From JACPDI01 sp035463475 (lineage in GTDB: Bacteria > Acidobacteriota > Vicinamibacteria > Vicinamibacterales > 2-12-FULL-66-21): a stretch of DNA of 64,000 bases. This document shows, in pieces, positions 1 to 9,150 of the stretch; the first letter of the stretch is position 1, and each line of letters begins with the position of its first letter. Made by a program: the position numbers and the translations under genes. The stretch covers positions 33,312 through 97,311 of the forward strand of contig DATHTE010000131.1 in the NCBI GenBank assembly GCA_035463475.1, written 5' to 3'. The notes beneath the pieces are model-generated. The model was not told the origin of the DNA. It saw only the letters and a program-made list of their open reading frames with translations, and ran no database searches.

Positions 1-859
1 GGTACTTCACGGGCACGCCGTTCACGAGCGCGGGTTGATACCGCCAGTCCACGGCCGCGGCGAGCAGCATCGAGTCGTACGCCGGATGGATCGACATCCG
101 GATCGCCGCGCTCTCGACGCGCCCGGCCTCATCGATGATCACCTCGATGATGCCGCGGTCGCGCGCCTGGGTGAGAACTGTCGCAGGCAGCCGGGGAAGG
201 TCCTGGCGAATCGTCGTCGGCGGGGTCACGGTCGGATCTTCGCCGTTGTAGATCGTCGGCGCCACCGACGCCGCCGGCGGCGTCGCGGCGACCGGCTCCG
301 GGGCGGGCGGCGGCTCGGCCGCCTTCACGGCGGCCGTGCTCAGCTCGAGGAAGCCGCTGGCGAGCGTGCGCAGATCGGCGTGCTTCCCCTGCATGTCAAC
401 GTCCTGCAGCAGCGTGACGACCTGTGTGAACTGATCGGCCGCCGCCGCGAATTCCTTGCGATCGTAGGTCGCCTTGGCGATCGCGTACCGCTCCGCGGCG
501 ATCTCCGGCAACACGCGCCGCCGGACCTCCTGGAACGCGGCGCGCACGCGTGGCGCGGTGTCCGCCTCGCCGGGTTGGTAGAACGGATCGACAGCGATCA
601 CGGCGGCAATCGCCTCTTCGGCTTCGGCCTCGCGCCCCAGCGCGAGAAGGCACAGCGACCGCACCTGCTCGAGCGCGCGCACGTCGGACGGTTTGACGGA
701 AACGTCTTCACGGACGCGCAGCGAGTTGAGCGTGGCGAGCGCTTCGTCGTACCGCGCGGCGGCGTACAGCTCGCGCGCCGAGGACACCACGTCCTCCTGC
801 GCGTGGAGCGGCGCCCCACCCGCGAACAACAGGACAACGACCGCAAAAAGAGTGCGCAT
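1..859 (-). CDS. TonB C-terminal-domain protein with TPR-like N-terminal half (3' end outside the window)
   Basis: The frame opens at an ATG at 859 and runs off the left edge, so the C-terminus is missing. Residues 1-20 form a Sec signal peptide ending near HAQ. An alpha-helical region follows with alternating Ala, Glu and Tyr, like TPR-type tally proteins (two ELYAAARYDEAL-like helices). After a Pro/Ala linker comes a TonB-C fold (IEVIIDEAGRVESAAIR, then WRYQPALVNGVPVKY). In Acidobacteriota this domain is common in periplasmic proteins that are not true energy transducers. The ATG lies 2 nt after the stop of the upstream PEGA gene, so the two are almost certainly cotranscribed. The role is unknown; the TonB-C call is solid, transport is only a guess. 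Confidence 0.8.
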   Translation of the reverse strand, partial: MRTLFAVVVLLFAGGAPLHAQEDVVSSARELYAAARYDEALATLNSLRVREDVSVKPSDVRALEQVRSLCLLALGREAEAEEAIAAVIAVDPFYQPGEADTAPRVRAAFQEVRRRVLPEIAAERYAIAKATYDRKEFAAAADQFTQVVTLLQDVDMQGKHADLRTLASGFLELSTAAVKAAEPPPAPEPVAATPPAASVAPTIYNGEDPTVTPPTTIRQDLPRLPATVLTQARDRGIIEVIIDEAGRVESAAIRMSIHPAYDSMLLAAAVDWRYQPALVNGVPVKY

Positions 860-861
860 GG

Positions 862-3282
862 CTACTTCCGCATGTCAACGCTGACGCGCAGGGGCGTCGC
901 CGGCGTCACGGAGATCGCCTGCCGCTTCTCGCCGAACTGCGGGTGACGGAAGACGATCTCGTGCGGGCCGATGGGCAGCGAGAGGTTGCCGATCGGCGTC
1001 TCGCCGACGCGGCGGTCATCGATCCAGACCTCCGCCCAGGGCGTCGCGTTCAAGTTGACGATCCCGTTCGGCAGCTCGATGCCGACAATGGCAGTCCGCC
1101 CGGGCTGCACCTGGACCACGCGATTCACGCGGTACCCGAGCGTGTGGTTGACGATCTCGAAGACGTGCCGGCCGGCGGGCACCATGATGCTCTGCGTCTC
1201 GGTGGAGCCGACCAGCCGCCCCTCCTCGAAAATCTGCATCGCGAACGGCGCGGAGACGGAGATCCAGCCCGACGCCGGCCCGGTGGCGGCGGCGACCGGC
1301 GCTACGAGCGTCGCCGTGGCCCCAGGCTCAATCGTGACCCGATGCTGCACGCTCGCTCCCTCGCGTTCGAGCGAGACGTGGTGCTCGCCCGGGGCCAGGT
1401 TGGGCACCACCATCGGCGCGGTACCGACGACGCGCCCGTCGATCGTGACGCGGGCGCCCGGCGGATCGGATCGCACGTCGAGCTGTCCGCTGCTTGGCGC
1501 GGCCGCTTCGGCGAACTCGACGAACTGGGACATGTTCGCGCCGGCCGTCATCGTGATGGGGATCACGCGAGGCACTCCCCTGCCGCGCAGCTCGACGATG
1601 TGCGGTCCGGCCTTGAGGGTCAGCTTCAGCGGCGTCTCGCCGCGAAGCTCGCCGTCCACCACCACCGCCACGCCCGGTGGCGCCGACTGCACGTCGAGCG
1701 TGCCCTGCTCGACCGCCGGCGTCGCGGCCCGCGATTGGTAGTACCAGCGCCAGCCGACGACCGCCGCGCCGGCGATGGCAGCCAGCACGACGAGAACGGC
1801 CAGCGTGCGCAGCCACGGATTGTGCCCGCGGGCCGGCATGCCGAGTTCGAGCCGCGTCGCGACGGGCTCCTCCGACTCGTCCGCGAATGGCTGCGTCGAG
1901 GCGGCAAACGCCGCCTGCAGGCTTTCGAGATCGACGTCGTGTGCCGTGGCCGGCGGGCGTGCCGCTGGCTGCCGCGGCGGTGGCGCCGCGTGGCGCGCCG
2001 CCGAAGTGACGGAGGCGGCTGGCGGTGTCTCGCGCGGCGGCGGCGGAACAGTGATGACCTCGCGAGCAGTCGACGGAGCCGCATGGACCTCGCGCGCAGC
2101 GGGCGGTGCAGCGGGAAGCTCGCGCGCAGCCGATGGGGCGGCGGGGACCTCGCGCGCGGCGGGCGCGACGGATGCCGCCGGCGCCGCCGGCGTCTGGATT
2201 ACGGCCGGGCGCTCGGGCGCGGCCATTGACGGGATTTCACGCGCCGGAGGCGGAGGCACGGCGTGGTGCGGCGCCGCCGTGCCCGGCTCGCGCGTGACCG
2301 GTTGCGACTCGCGCGTCGCAGGCGCGGGCGCGGCCGCGGCCGGTGTTCCGGGTGACGCGGCCGCGGCATCCGGCTCCGCCTGGACCTCGATGATCGAGTC
2401 GACGCACCGGGAGATGAACGCCTCGACGGCGATCGGCGACGCCACGTAGCGTGGATCGGCGCCGAGCGTCTGATCGAGCGCCAGCTGCGCCTCGTGCGCG
2501 CCCAGGAACGGCCGCCGCTGATCGACCTGAAGCGCGCGCGCCAGCCATCCGCGGAGCCCCTGCGAAAGCGGCTGGCGCGCGCCGCCGGCTGAAGTCTCGC
2601 TCGACTCCGCCAGCAACTCGTGGATGCGCGCGCATTCGTCGTCGCGCAGCAGGCGCCCCAGGATCAGCGAGAGCGACGTGACGCCGATCTGCATCACGTC
2701 TGCCCGGTGATCGAAGCGCGGCGCGCCGGCCGACGGCGGCATCGGAATTCTGTAATCCCGCCAGAGGCGGTCGTGCGAAAGCTGTAACTGCTCGAGCGCG
2801 GAGCCGAGAACGTAATCGGCGACGACCAGCCGCGCGTGCGGCGTCACGATCAGGCGATCGGGGCCGAGCGCGCCGTGCGCGACGTCGCGCGCGTTCTCGT
2901 GCAGCAGCGCGATCGCCGGCAGCAGCTGGTGAATGAGGCTCAGCGCGGCGTTGATGTCCACGGCGAGACCGCGCTCCTCGGCGATGCGCAGCATCTGCGA
3001 GAGCCGGAACCCCGGGACCTGGTCGGAGACCACCGCGAGCCCGGTCGGCGTACGATCCACGCGGCGGACGCGCGCAAACGCGTTCTGGCGGAAGTTGGCC
3101 AGGCGTGCCGTGCGCTCGCGGAGCGCGAATTCGAACGAGGGCACGCTCGTCAGCGAGCTGCGCAGGCGAAGGACCTCCACGGTCTCGCCGCTGCCGCTGT
3201 CGGTGAGCTGTGTACGTTCGCCGAGTCCGTCGACGAAATCGGGCGCGTCGAGCGCACGCGCCGCGACCTGGGCGGGATCCAT
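862..3282 (-). CDS. pseudokinase-like membrane protein with C-terminal PEGA repeats
   Basis: 806 aa. Residues 1 to about 275 resemble a bacterial Ser/Thr kinase lobe, but catalytic motifs are degenerate: HGALGPDRL stands where HRDLKPxN is expected and VVADYVLGS where DFG is expected, so activity is unlikely. A Pro/Ala linker (about 300-470) holds 10-residue repeats of the REVPAAPSAA type. One membrane helix follows (about 483-505, TLAVLVVLAAIAGAAVVGW), then four PEGA-like repeats (for example GTLDVQSAPPGVAVVVDG and GQLDVRSDPPGARVTIDG). The topology suggests a cytoplasmic pseudokinase coupled to an extracytoplasmic surface-binding array. GAGGAG sits just upstream of the ATG at 3282. It is followed 2 nt later by the TonB-C gene. 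Function is inferred only. Confidence 0.85.
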   Translation of the reverse strand: MDPAQVAARALDAPDFVDGLGERTQLTDSGSGETVEVLRLRSSLTSVPSFEFALRERTARLANFRQNAFARVRRVDRTPTGLAVVSDQVPGFRLSQMLRIAEERGLAVDINAALSLIHQLLPAIALLHENARDVAHGALGPDRLIVTPHARLVVADYVLGSALEQLQLSHDRLWRDYRIPMPPSAGAPRFDHRADVMQIGVTSLSLILGRLLRDDECARIHELLAESSETSAGGARQPLSQGLRGWLARALQVDQRRPFLGAHEAQLALDQTLGADPRYVASPIAVEAFISRCVDSIIEVQAEPDAAAASPGTPAAAAPAPATRESQPVTREPGTAAPHHAVPPPPAREIPSMAAPERPAVIQTPAAPAASVAPAAREVPAAPSAARELPAAPPAAREVHAAPSTAREVITVPPPPRETPPAASVTSAARHAAPPPRQPAARPPATAHDVDLESLQAAFAASTQPFADESEEPVATRLELGMPARGHNPWLRTLAVLVVLAAIAGAAVVGWRWYYQSRAATPAVEQGTLDVQSAPPGVAVVVDGELRGETPLKLTLKAGPHIVELRGRGVPRVIPITMTAGANMSQFVEFAEAAAPSSGQLDVRSDPPGARVTIDGRVVGTAPMVVPNLAPGEHHVSLEREGASVQHRVTIEPGATATLVAPVAAATGPASGWISVSAPFAMQIFEEGRLVGSTETQSIMVPAGRHVFEIVNHTLGYRVNRVVQVQPGRTAIVGIELPNGIVNLNATPWAEVWIDDRRVGETPIGNLSLPIGPHEIVFRHPQFGEKRQAISVTPATPLRVSVDMRK
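2056..2165 (-). repeat. 30-nt tandem repeat inside the PEGA protein linker
   Basis: Three and a half to four degenerate copies of a 30-nt unit, each beginning GACCTCGCG or AAGCTCGCG on the plus strand (2056, 2086, 2116, 2146). On the minus strand they encode the ten-residue units REVPAAPSAA, RELPAAPPAA, REVHAAPSTA and REVITVPPPP. The period keeps the frame, so copy number could change without breaking the gene. Confidence 0.75.
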
Positions 3283-3559
3283 GGGGCTCCTCTACACGCG
3301 TGCGCGCTGCAACGACCGCACCAGCAGAATCGTAATCAGGACGGCGGTATCGAACCCGTTGCCCGGCAACGACTTGGTCCGCGCGGATCGGGAAACCCGC
3401 CAGCTCCGTGGGCTTACAATGCCGTTTTTGCCCGGGCGAAAACTGTGATCCGCCGCGGTGATATTCTGTGCAATCTGCGATCGTGAGCGTCCTTTCGCGG
3501 AAGCGAAGCGCAACGAGCGCAGTCGTTTCTGTTCGCCCGGCATCCCGCAAGGAGAGGAC
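3283..3559. other. divergent intergenic region, no gene seen
   Basis: Spacer between the divergent PEGA and M28 genes. TACAAT at 3415-3420 and TATTCT near 3453 are possible -10 boxes for the M28 gene, but neither has a recognisable -35 at 16-18 nt. An open frame on the minus strand crosses the spacer, but it lacks a plausible start and has no recognisable domain. A GGTTCGATACC string on the minus strand resembles a tRNA T-loop, but no tRNA can be folded around it. Confidence 0.5.
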
Positions 3560-5149
3560 ATGACCCGACGATCAACGCGCCGCGCTCTCGCGGCAGCGGC
3601 CCTGCTCGGCCTCGTCGCGCTGCCGATCGCCGCGCAGCAGGCCGCGGAGAGGCTTGATTACGACGCCATCTACCGGATCAAAGAGGAAGGCTTCCAGCGC
3701 TCGCAGGTGATGGAGATCACCAGCTACCTCACCGACGTGCACGGGCCCCGGCTGACCAACTCGCCCAGCTACGATGCCGCCGCCGAGTACTCGATGAAGA
3801 AGATGACCGAGTGGGGTCTCGTCAACGTGAAACGGGAGCCCTGGCCGTTCGGTCCGGGCTGGGCGAACGAGTTGACGCTGATTCGCGCGCTATCGCCGCA
3901 ACCGTTTCCGATCATCGGCTACTCCAAGGCGTGGGCCGTCGGCACCAACGGGCCGGTGTCAGGCGAGGCGGTGCTGGTCAAGGTCGACCCCGCCGACCGC
4001 GAGTTGAAGTCGCTCGAGGAATACAAAGGCCGGCTGCGCGGCAAGGTCGTGCTGCTCGGCAACGCGCGCGAGCTGAAGGCGATCTTCGACCCGCCCGCGA
4101 CCCGCTTCACCGAGAAAGACCTCGAGGAGCTCTCGACCGACAACGGCAATCGCCCGCGCGCGGCCTATCGCCCGCCGAGCCGCCAGTTCATGGACGCGCT
4201 GCGCAAGCGAATGCAGTTCCTCAAGGACGAAGGAACGATCGCGGTCCTCGACCCGGGACGCGTCGGTGACGGAGGCACGGTGTTCGTGGGGGGCGTCAGC
4301 CCGCGCGACCCGAAGGACCCGACCTACGTGCCGCTCCCGCAACTGACGATCGCCGCCGAGCACTACGGGCGGATCGCGCGGATGCTGGAGAAGAAGATCC
4401 CCGTCACCATCGAGCTGAACGTGAAGAACGCCTTCTACGACAAGGACCCGAACTCCTACACCATCGTCGGAGAGATCCCCGGCACGGATCGCGCGGACGA
4501 GGTCGTCATGATCGGCGCGCACTTCGACTCCTGGCACGCGGGAACCGGGGCAACCGACAACGCCGCCGGTTCGGCCGTGATGATGGAAGTCATCCGGATC
4601 CTGAACGCGTCCGGCCTCAGGCCCCGCCGCACCATTCGCATCGCGCTCTGGTCCGGCGAGGAGCAGGGGCTGCTTGGCTCGCGCGCGTACGTGAAGGAGC
4701 ACTTCGCCGACCGCGAGACGATGCAGCTGAAGCCGGAACACGCGCGGCTCGCCGCCTACTTCAACGTGGACAACGGCACCGGCGCGATCCGCGGGGTGTA
4801 CCTCCAGGGGAACGAGGCGGTGACGCCAATCTTCCGGGCGTGGATGGAGCCGTTCCGGAACCTCGGCATGACCACGCTGACGATCCGCAACACGAGCGGC
4901 ACCGACCACCTCGCGTTCGACGCGGTGGGGCTCCCCGGCTTCCAGTTCATCCAGGACGAGGTGGAGTACGACACGCGTACCCACCACTCCAACATGGATG
5001 TGTACGAGCGGATCCAGGCGCCCGACATGATGACGAACGCGGTGATCGTCGCGTCGTTCACGTATCACGCGGCGATGCGGGACGAGAAGCTGCCGCGCAA
5101 GCCCCTGCCGAAGCCGCAGCCGCCGCAACGCACGACGACGATGCCGTAA
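3560..5149 (+). CDS. secreted M28-family zinc peptidase
   Basis: 529 aa from the ATG at 3560, chosen because AAGGAGAGG lies just upstream and a signal peptide starts there (TRRSTRRALAAAALLGLVALPIAAQQ). The catalytic domain carries the full M28 dinuclear zinc set: His in GAHFDSWH (about 321), bridging Asp in TDNAAG (about 333), general base Glu pair in SGEEQG (about 367), Asp in NVDNG (about 403) and His in THHSN (about 475). The insert between signal and catalytic domain is long enough for a PA-like domain. It probably hydrolyses peptides in the periplasm or outside. Monocistronic and divergent from the PEGA operon. Confidence 0.92.
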   Translation: MTRRSTRRALAAAALLGLVALPIAAQQAAERLDYDAIYRIKEEGFQRSQVMEITSYLTDVHGPRLTNSPSYDAAAEYSMKKMTEWGLVNVKREPWPFGPGWANELTLIRALSPQPFPIIGYSKAWAVGTNGPVSGEAVLVKVDPADRELKSLEEYKGRLRGKVVLLGNARELKAIFDPPATRFTEKDLEELSTDNGNRPRAAYRPPSRQFMDALRKRMQFLKDEGTIAVLDPGRVGDGGTVFVGGVSPRDPKDPTYVPLPQLTIAAEHYGRIARMLEKKIPVTIELNVKNAFYDKDPNSYTIVGEIPGTDRADEVVMIGAHFDSWHAGTGATDNAAGSAVMMEVIRILNASGLRPRRTIRIALWSGEEQGLLGSRAYVKEHFADRETMQLKPEHARLAAYFNVDNGTGAIRGVYLQGNEAVTPIFRAWMEPFRNLGMTTLTIRNTSGTDHLAFDAVGLPGFQFIQDEVEYDTRTHHSNMDVYERIQAPDMMTNAVIVASFTYHAAMRDEKLPRKPLPKPQPPQRTTTMP

Positions 5150-5166
5150 ATCAGGCGTCAGGCTTC

Positions 5167-5198
5167 GGGTTCAGGGTTCAGGGTTCAGGGTTCAGGGT
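5167..5198. repeat. 7-bp tandem repeat (GGGTTCA)4
   Basis: Four perfect copies of GGGTTCA plus a partial fifth (GGGT), starting 17 bp after the M28 stop. The repeat runs into the 3' end of the minus-strand membrane protein gene, whose TGA (5185-5187) is made by one repeat unit. Confidence 0.95.
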
Positions 5199-7515
5199 GG
5201 CCGGGCGTGTCACGGCGCGCGCCCGGCGCGAACACGGCGAGCTCCGCGACCGACCAGTAATAGACCCGATCGAAGCCGGTCTGCGTCAGTCGGATGTAGC
5301 GGGCCGTCACGTTCCCGAGATCGAACACCATCGGCACCTCCCGCGGATCGCGAATGGCGCCCCATAGCGCCTCGCGATCCGTGGGCCCCTCGCTGATCGG
5401 CCTCCACGATGTTCCGTCCGTCGACGTGGCGATCGAGAGCTGCCGCGGAAAGTCGAAGAGGTACGGACCGAGCGAGACCTGTACGGCGTAGACCGGCGCC
5501 GGCGCGCCGAGATCGATCGTCACCGAGTGCGCCTGGCTCTGCGGCCCGGCCTCCCACCGCGATATCAGATCACCGTCGAGCATGAAGCCCGCGGTCTCGG
5601 TGCTGGCGTCGGTTGTCACGGCCGCGATTGGAATGGGCCTGCCCGTGATCGAGGGCTGGGGTGGGGACGGCGACGCTGGCAGCTCGAACAGGCGAATGCG
5701 GCTGCCTGCGCACTCGGGTCGCTCGCGCGCGCCAGGCGCGCCGCTGACGTACGCCGCCCACAGTCCGTCTGGATCGTCCGCGCGATCGATCGCGACCTCG
5801 AGCGTGCCGAACGACGAGAGCGCGCCGAGCGCGTGCGGGGCCCTGCGGTTCAGCGCGTAGCTCAGAGGCTGGTAGTGCGGCGGGAAGTACCCGCTGTAGC
5901 CGTTCACGGAGGGAAGGCCCCGCCCGGCGGACCGGTACATTGCCGCGAGGTCGAGGTCGATGCGTCCCAGCGGTAGCTGCAGGAACGCGTCCGCGGCGAA
6001 CGGGCGTGGCCACGCGCACGCGATCAGGGGTGGCGCGGGGGCCACCGGCACCCGCGACGGCCAGGCATCCAGCACGATTCCGACCCCCAGGAGCGCGGCG
6101 GCCACCGTGGCGCGACGTGACTCGACCGGCGCCAGCCGCGCGAACGCCATCGCGCCCGAGGCGGCGAGGCACAACGTCCCCAGCATCCAGAAGCGCGTGG
6201 GCACACGCAAGCCGCTGAAGCCGGGCAACGGCAGCAGCAACGCGTACGGCGGCTTGTAGAAGATCTGCTCTCCCATCAGGCGCGGCTCGGGACCAAGGGC
6301 CGCGAGCGCAATCAGGAGCGTTGCCACCACGTAAAACGCGAACGCGGACCGCTCGCGAAACGCGGCGGCAAAACGAGGACCGGACAGGACGAAGGCGAGC
6401 CCGAAGACCAGGAAGTTCGAGAACGGCTTGTGAAAGCGCCCGACCGACAGGAGCCGAATGCCGCCGATTTCCACGCGCCACGGGCCGAAGACCAGGAAGC
6501 TGACGCTCACCGCGAGGGCGGCAGCGGCGACGACGCCGAGCAACAGCCTGATGCGCGACACGCGGCGATAGGCGATCTTCCGCCGCAGCACGAAAACGAC
6601 TCCCGCGATGGCCAGGAGCGCGATCACCAGCCCGGGAAACAGCTCTCCCTCGGGACGCCCGAGGCTCCGGAACCAGTTCCCCCAGACGAGCGAGACCGGC
6701 GGCGGCACGAGGAAGGAGGTGACGTCTCCGCTGTAGAAGAGGATCTCGTCGAGGCTGCGCGTCAGCCCGTACCGCTGGTGGATCGAGCGGTACCCGAGCA
6801 GGACCGGAAGCACCGGCGCCGCACCGGCGGCGAACGCCACGCCCACCGCGGCCAGCGCGCGCCACTCCCGCGGGCGGCCGAGGAACCAGAGCGCCCATAG
6901 GCCCACCAGCACCGAGAAATAGAGCAGATAGTAGCCGTTCGAGAGCGCCTGAAGCAGCCAGAAGACGCTGAACACGACAAGCCAGCGCTTCTGCCGCGTG
7001 CGGACGTACCGGTGCAGGCCATACAACGCGATCGGCATCCAGAAGGACGCGAGCACCTGCAGGTGCGCGAGCTGCGCCATGCGGTAGGGGGCGAATCCGT
7101 ACGCCAGCCCGCCCAGGACCGCCGCCGAACGGTGCCCGGTCAGCTCGAGGCACAACAGGTACGCGGCAAGCGCCGCCAGCGGGTACGAAAGCAGGAAGAC
7201 GACGTTGTACGCGAGCACGGGGTTGTCGGACAGCCAGATGACGGGGCTCGCGAACAGGTTGAGCGAGACAAGGAGCTCGGTCAGCGCGGCGCTCCCCGTG
7301 ACGGGAAAGAACGAAGGCGCGTTCCACCACGCCTCGCTGAACGGGACGACGCGCGCGTTCCACCAGAGAATCCACGCGTTCAACACCGGGTCGCCAGGAT
7401 CGTTTGGAAACGCGGTCGTGATCGCCGGCAGCAGCGGGCGCATCCAGACCAGCGTCAGGGCGACATAGAGCGACAGCACCCCGAGCGTCCAGGTTGTGCG
7501 GTGTGTAGAGGGCAT
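5185..7515 (-). CDS. polytopic membrane protein, GT-C-like, with C-terminal F5/8 type C (discoidin) domain
   Basis: 776 aa. The first 460 residues contain about 11-12 hydrophobic helices with a first periplasmic loop rich in Asp and Trp (FPNDPGDPVLNAWILWW), as in GT-C glycosyltransferases and related YfhO-like proteins. The last 130 residues look like a discoidin domain: DLISRWEAGPQSQAHSVTIDLG, then YIRLTQTGF and YWSVAELAVF. A membrane mannosyl- or arabinosyl-type transferase with a carbohydrate-binding tail is the best guess; donor and acceptor cannot be read from sequence. The stop codon lies in the GGGTTCA repeat, so the C-terminal few residues (TPGHPEP) come partly from repeat DNA. Confidence 0.75.
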   Translation of the reverse strand: MPSTHRTTWTLGVLSLYVALTLVWMRPLLPAITTAFPNDPGDPVLNAWILWWNARVVPFSEAWWNAPSFFPVTGSAALTELLVSLNLFASPVIWLSDNPVLAYNVVFLLSYPLAALAAYLLCLELTGHRSAAVLGGLAYGFAPYRMAQLAHLQVLASFWMPIALYGLHRYVRTRQKRWLVVFSVFWLLQALSNGYYLLYFSVLVGLWALWFLGRPREWRALAAVGVAFAAGAAPVLPVLLGYRSIHQRYGLTRSLDEILFYSGDVTSFLVPPPVSLVWGNWFRSLGRPEGELFPGLVIALLAIAGVVFVLRRKIAYRRVSRIRLLLGVVAAAALAVSVSFLVFGPWRVEIGGIRLLSVGRFHKPFSNFLVFGLAFVLSGPRFAAAFRERSAFAFYVVATLLIALAALGPEPRLMGEQIFYKPPYALLLPLPGFSGLRVPTRFWMLGTLCLAASGAMAFARLAPVESRRATVAAALLGVGIVLDAWPSRVPVAPAPPLIACAWPRPFAADAFLQLPLGRIDLDLAAMYRSAGRGLPSVNGYSGYFPPHYQPLSYALNRRAPHALGALSSFGTLEVAIDRADDPDGLWAAYVSGAPGARERPECAGSRIRLFELPASPSPPQPSITGRPIPIAAVTTDASTETAGFMLDGDLISRWEAGPQSQAHSVTIDLGAPAPVYAVQVSLGPYLFDFPRQLSIATSTDGTSWRPISEGPTDREALWGAIRDPREVPMVFDLGNVTARYIRLTQTGFDRVYYWSVAELAVFAPGARRDTPGHPEP

Positions 7516-7560
7516 GCCGATCCCGACGGGACGTGCGCGTCGGCGCGACCGGGAATTATG

Positions 7561-9150
7561 TCACGAGGATCGGCGCAGCGCCGGACGGCGTCCCGTCCGT
7601 TCCACTTCCCTGCGCAGGAACGCGGCCCGCTCGCGGGCCTCGGGCTCGTTCAGCAGGCGGTCCACGGGCCAGGGAAGCCGCCAGCGCCAGTTGTCGTCGC
7701 TCACGCTGGCCGGCGTGTTGATGCGATCGGGCCAGCCGAAGACGTCGCCGAGCGGCAGGATCACGAACCGCGACCCGGACGCGATCAGCGCATGGAGGAT
7801 CGCGTCGCGCAAGGCCGGCGTCAGCCTCGCGTCCGCCGGCAGGCGCAGCGCGGCCAGCGCCGGCACCTTCAGGAACTCGCGCCGCTCCTCCTGCTCCGCG
7901 TTCTCCCACCACTCGGCGAGTGGCTCCGTGTCGTGCGTGCCGGAGGTCGCGACCGAACACGCGGGCCACTCGGCCGGATCCCGGAACGGGCGGCCGGGCT
8001 CCTCCCACTCGCGCTCCCACCGCATGACGCGGTACCCGGGGAGCCCCAGGCGCCCGAGCGACGCGCGGACGAAGTCCGGCACGACGCCGAGATCCTCCGC
8101 GATGATCACCGGGCCGGAGGACTTGAAGATCGTCATGAGCCGCTCGCCGAGGGCGAGCTGCTCCGCCTGCGTCGCGGGCGTGAAGAAAGGTGTGTCGTCG
8201 GGCGGGCGGACGTACGTGCGATAGAAACCCACGAGGTGGTCGATGCGATAGCCGTCGTAGAGCGAGGCGCTGCGCTCGGCGCGCTGGCGCAGCCAGGTGA
8301 AGTCGTTCCGCGCCATCTCGTCCCAGCGATAGACGGGGAGGCCCCAGTCCTGGCCCGTCTCGCTGAACGCGTCGGGAGGCGTGCCGACGCTGCCATCGTG
8401 CAGGAAATCGTCCTGTCGCGCCCAGACGTCGGCGCTGTCGCGGCTCACCATGAACGGGTAGTCGCCGAACAGGCCGATGCCGGCGCTCGCGCGCACGTCG
8501 TGCCACTGGCTGTCGGCCATCCATTGCAGGTACTGCTGCCGCAGCACGTCGCGCGCGTGCGCCTGGCGTGCCGCGGCGAGCGCGTCCGGGTCGCGGCGCC
8601 TGAGGCCTTCGTCCCACTCCCACCACGCCTGGCAGCGGTTCTGCTTCCGCAGCGCCCTGAACAGCGCGTAATCGTCGAGCCACCAGCGCTCGCGCGCGAT
8701 GAAGCTCCGCAGCTCGGACGCGCGCTGCGTATCGCGCTCCCAGTGGTGCGCGACGAAGCGCTCGAACGCCGCGTCGAGCGCCTGGTGTTTCAGGTCGCGG
8801 ACCTCCGAGTACTCCACGCACCGCGACGCGCGCAGTCGCGCGAGCCGGTCCCGCAGATCGGGACGCAGCCCGCGCTCGCCGCCCGTGTCGCAGAAGTCCT
8901 GCACTTCTTCGAGCCCGATGTAGACGTGATCGATCGCCATCGCGCTCAGCGCCGAATAAGGGGACGTCTCCCCCTCGGCAATGGCGGTCACGGGCAGGAG
9001 CTGCACGAAGTCCTGCCCGGCCTCGTGCAGCCAGCGCGCGAAGCGCATCAGGTCCGGGATCTCTCCGATCCCCCAGCTCACCGACGACGGAATCGAGAAA
9101 AGCGGCACGAGAATGCCGCCATGCCGGCCGGACGCGAACGGTTCAGACAT
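7561..9150 (-). CDS. malQ: 4-alpha-glucanotransferase (amylomaltase, GH77)
   Basis: 529 aa from the ATG at 9150. GH77 signatures are present: the ILVPLFSIPSSVSWGIGEI start, SPYSALSAMA, nucleophile Asp in YDGYRIDHLVGFYR (about 301), acid/base Glu in IIAEDLG (about 350) and stabilising Asp in SGTHDTEPL (about 404). It transfers alpha-1,4-glucan segments between maltodextrins in the cytoplasm. A longer open frame continues upstream to 9885, but that part is antisense-like shadow of the aminotransferase. The ATG overlaps the upstream aminotransferase stop (TGATG), so the pair is translationally coupled. The GH13 gene at 26398 may act on the same glucans. Confidence 0.93.
   Translation of the reverse strand: MSEPFASGRHGGILVPLFSIPSSVSWGIGEIPDLMRFARWLHEAGQDFVQLLPVTAIAEGETSPYSALSAMAIDHVYIGLEEVQDFCDTGGERGLRPDLRDRLARLRASRCVEYSEVRDLKHQALDAAFERFVAHHWERDTQRASELRSFIARERWWLDDYALFRALRKQNRCQAWWEWDEGLRRRDPDALAAARQAHARDVLRQQYLQWMADSQWHDVRASAGIGLFGDYPFMVSRDSADVWARQDDFLHDGSVGTPPDAFSETGQDWGLPVYRWDEMARNDFTWLRQRAERSASLYDGYRIDHLVGFYRTYVRPPDDTPFFTPATQAEQLALGERLMTIFKSSGPVIIAEDLGVVPDFVRASLGRLGLPGYRVMRWEREWEEPGRPFRDPAEWPACSVATSGTHDTEPLAEWWENAEQEERREFLKVPALAALRLPADARLTPALRDAILHALIASGSRFVILPLGDVFGWPDRINTPASVSDDNWRWRLPWPVDRLLNEPEARERAAFLRREVERTGRRPALRRSS

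Noticed and set aside
943..2229. 428-codon plus-strand frame opposite the PEGA gene
   Set aside because: Composition is Arg/Gly/Asp-rich without domain content; it mirrors the PEGA gene.
3301..3420. possible tRNA, because of GGTTCGATACC on the minus strand
   Set aside because: No matching D-arm, anticodon stem or acceptor stem can be drawn around it.
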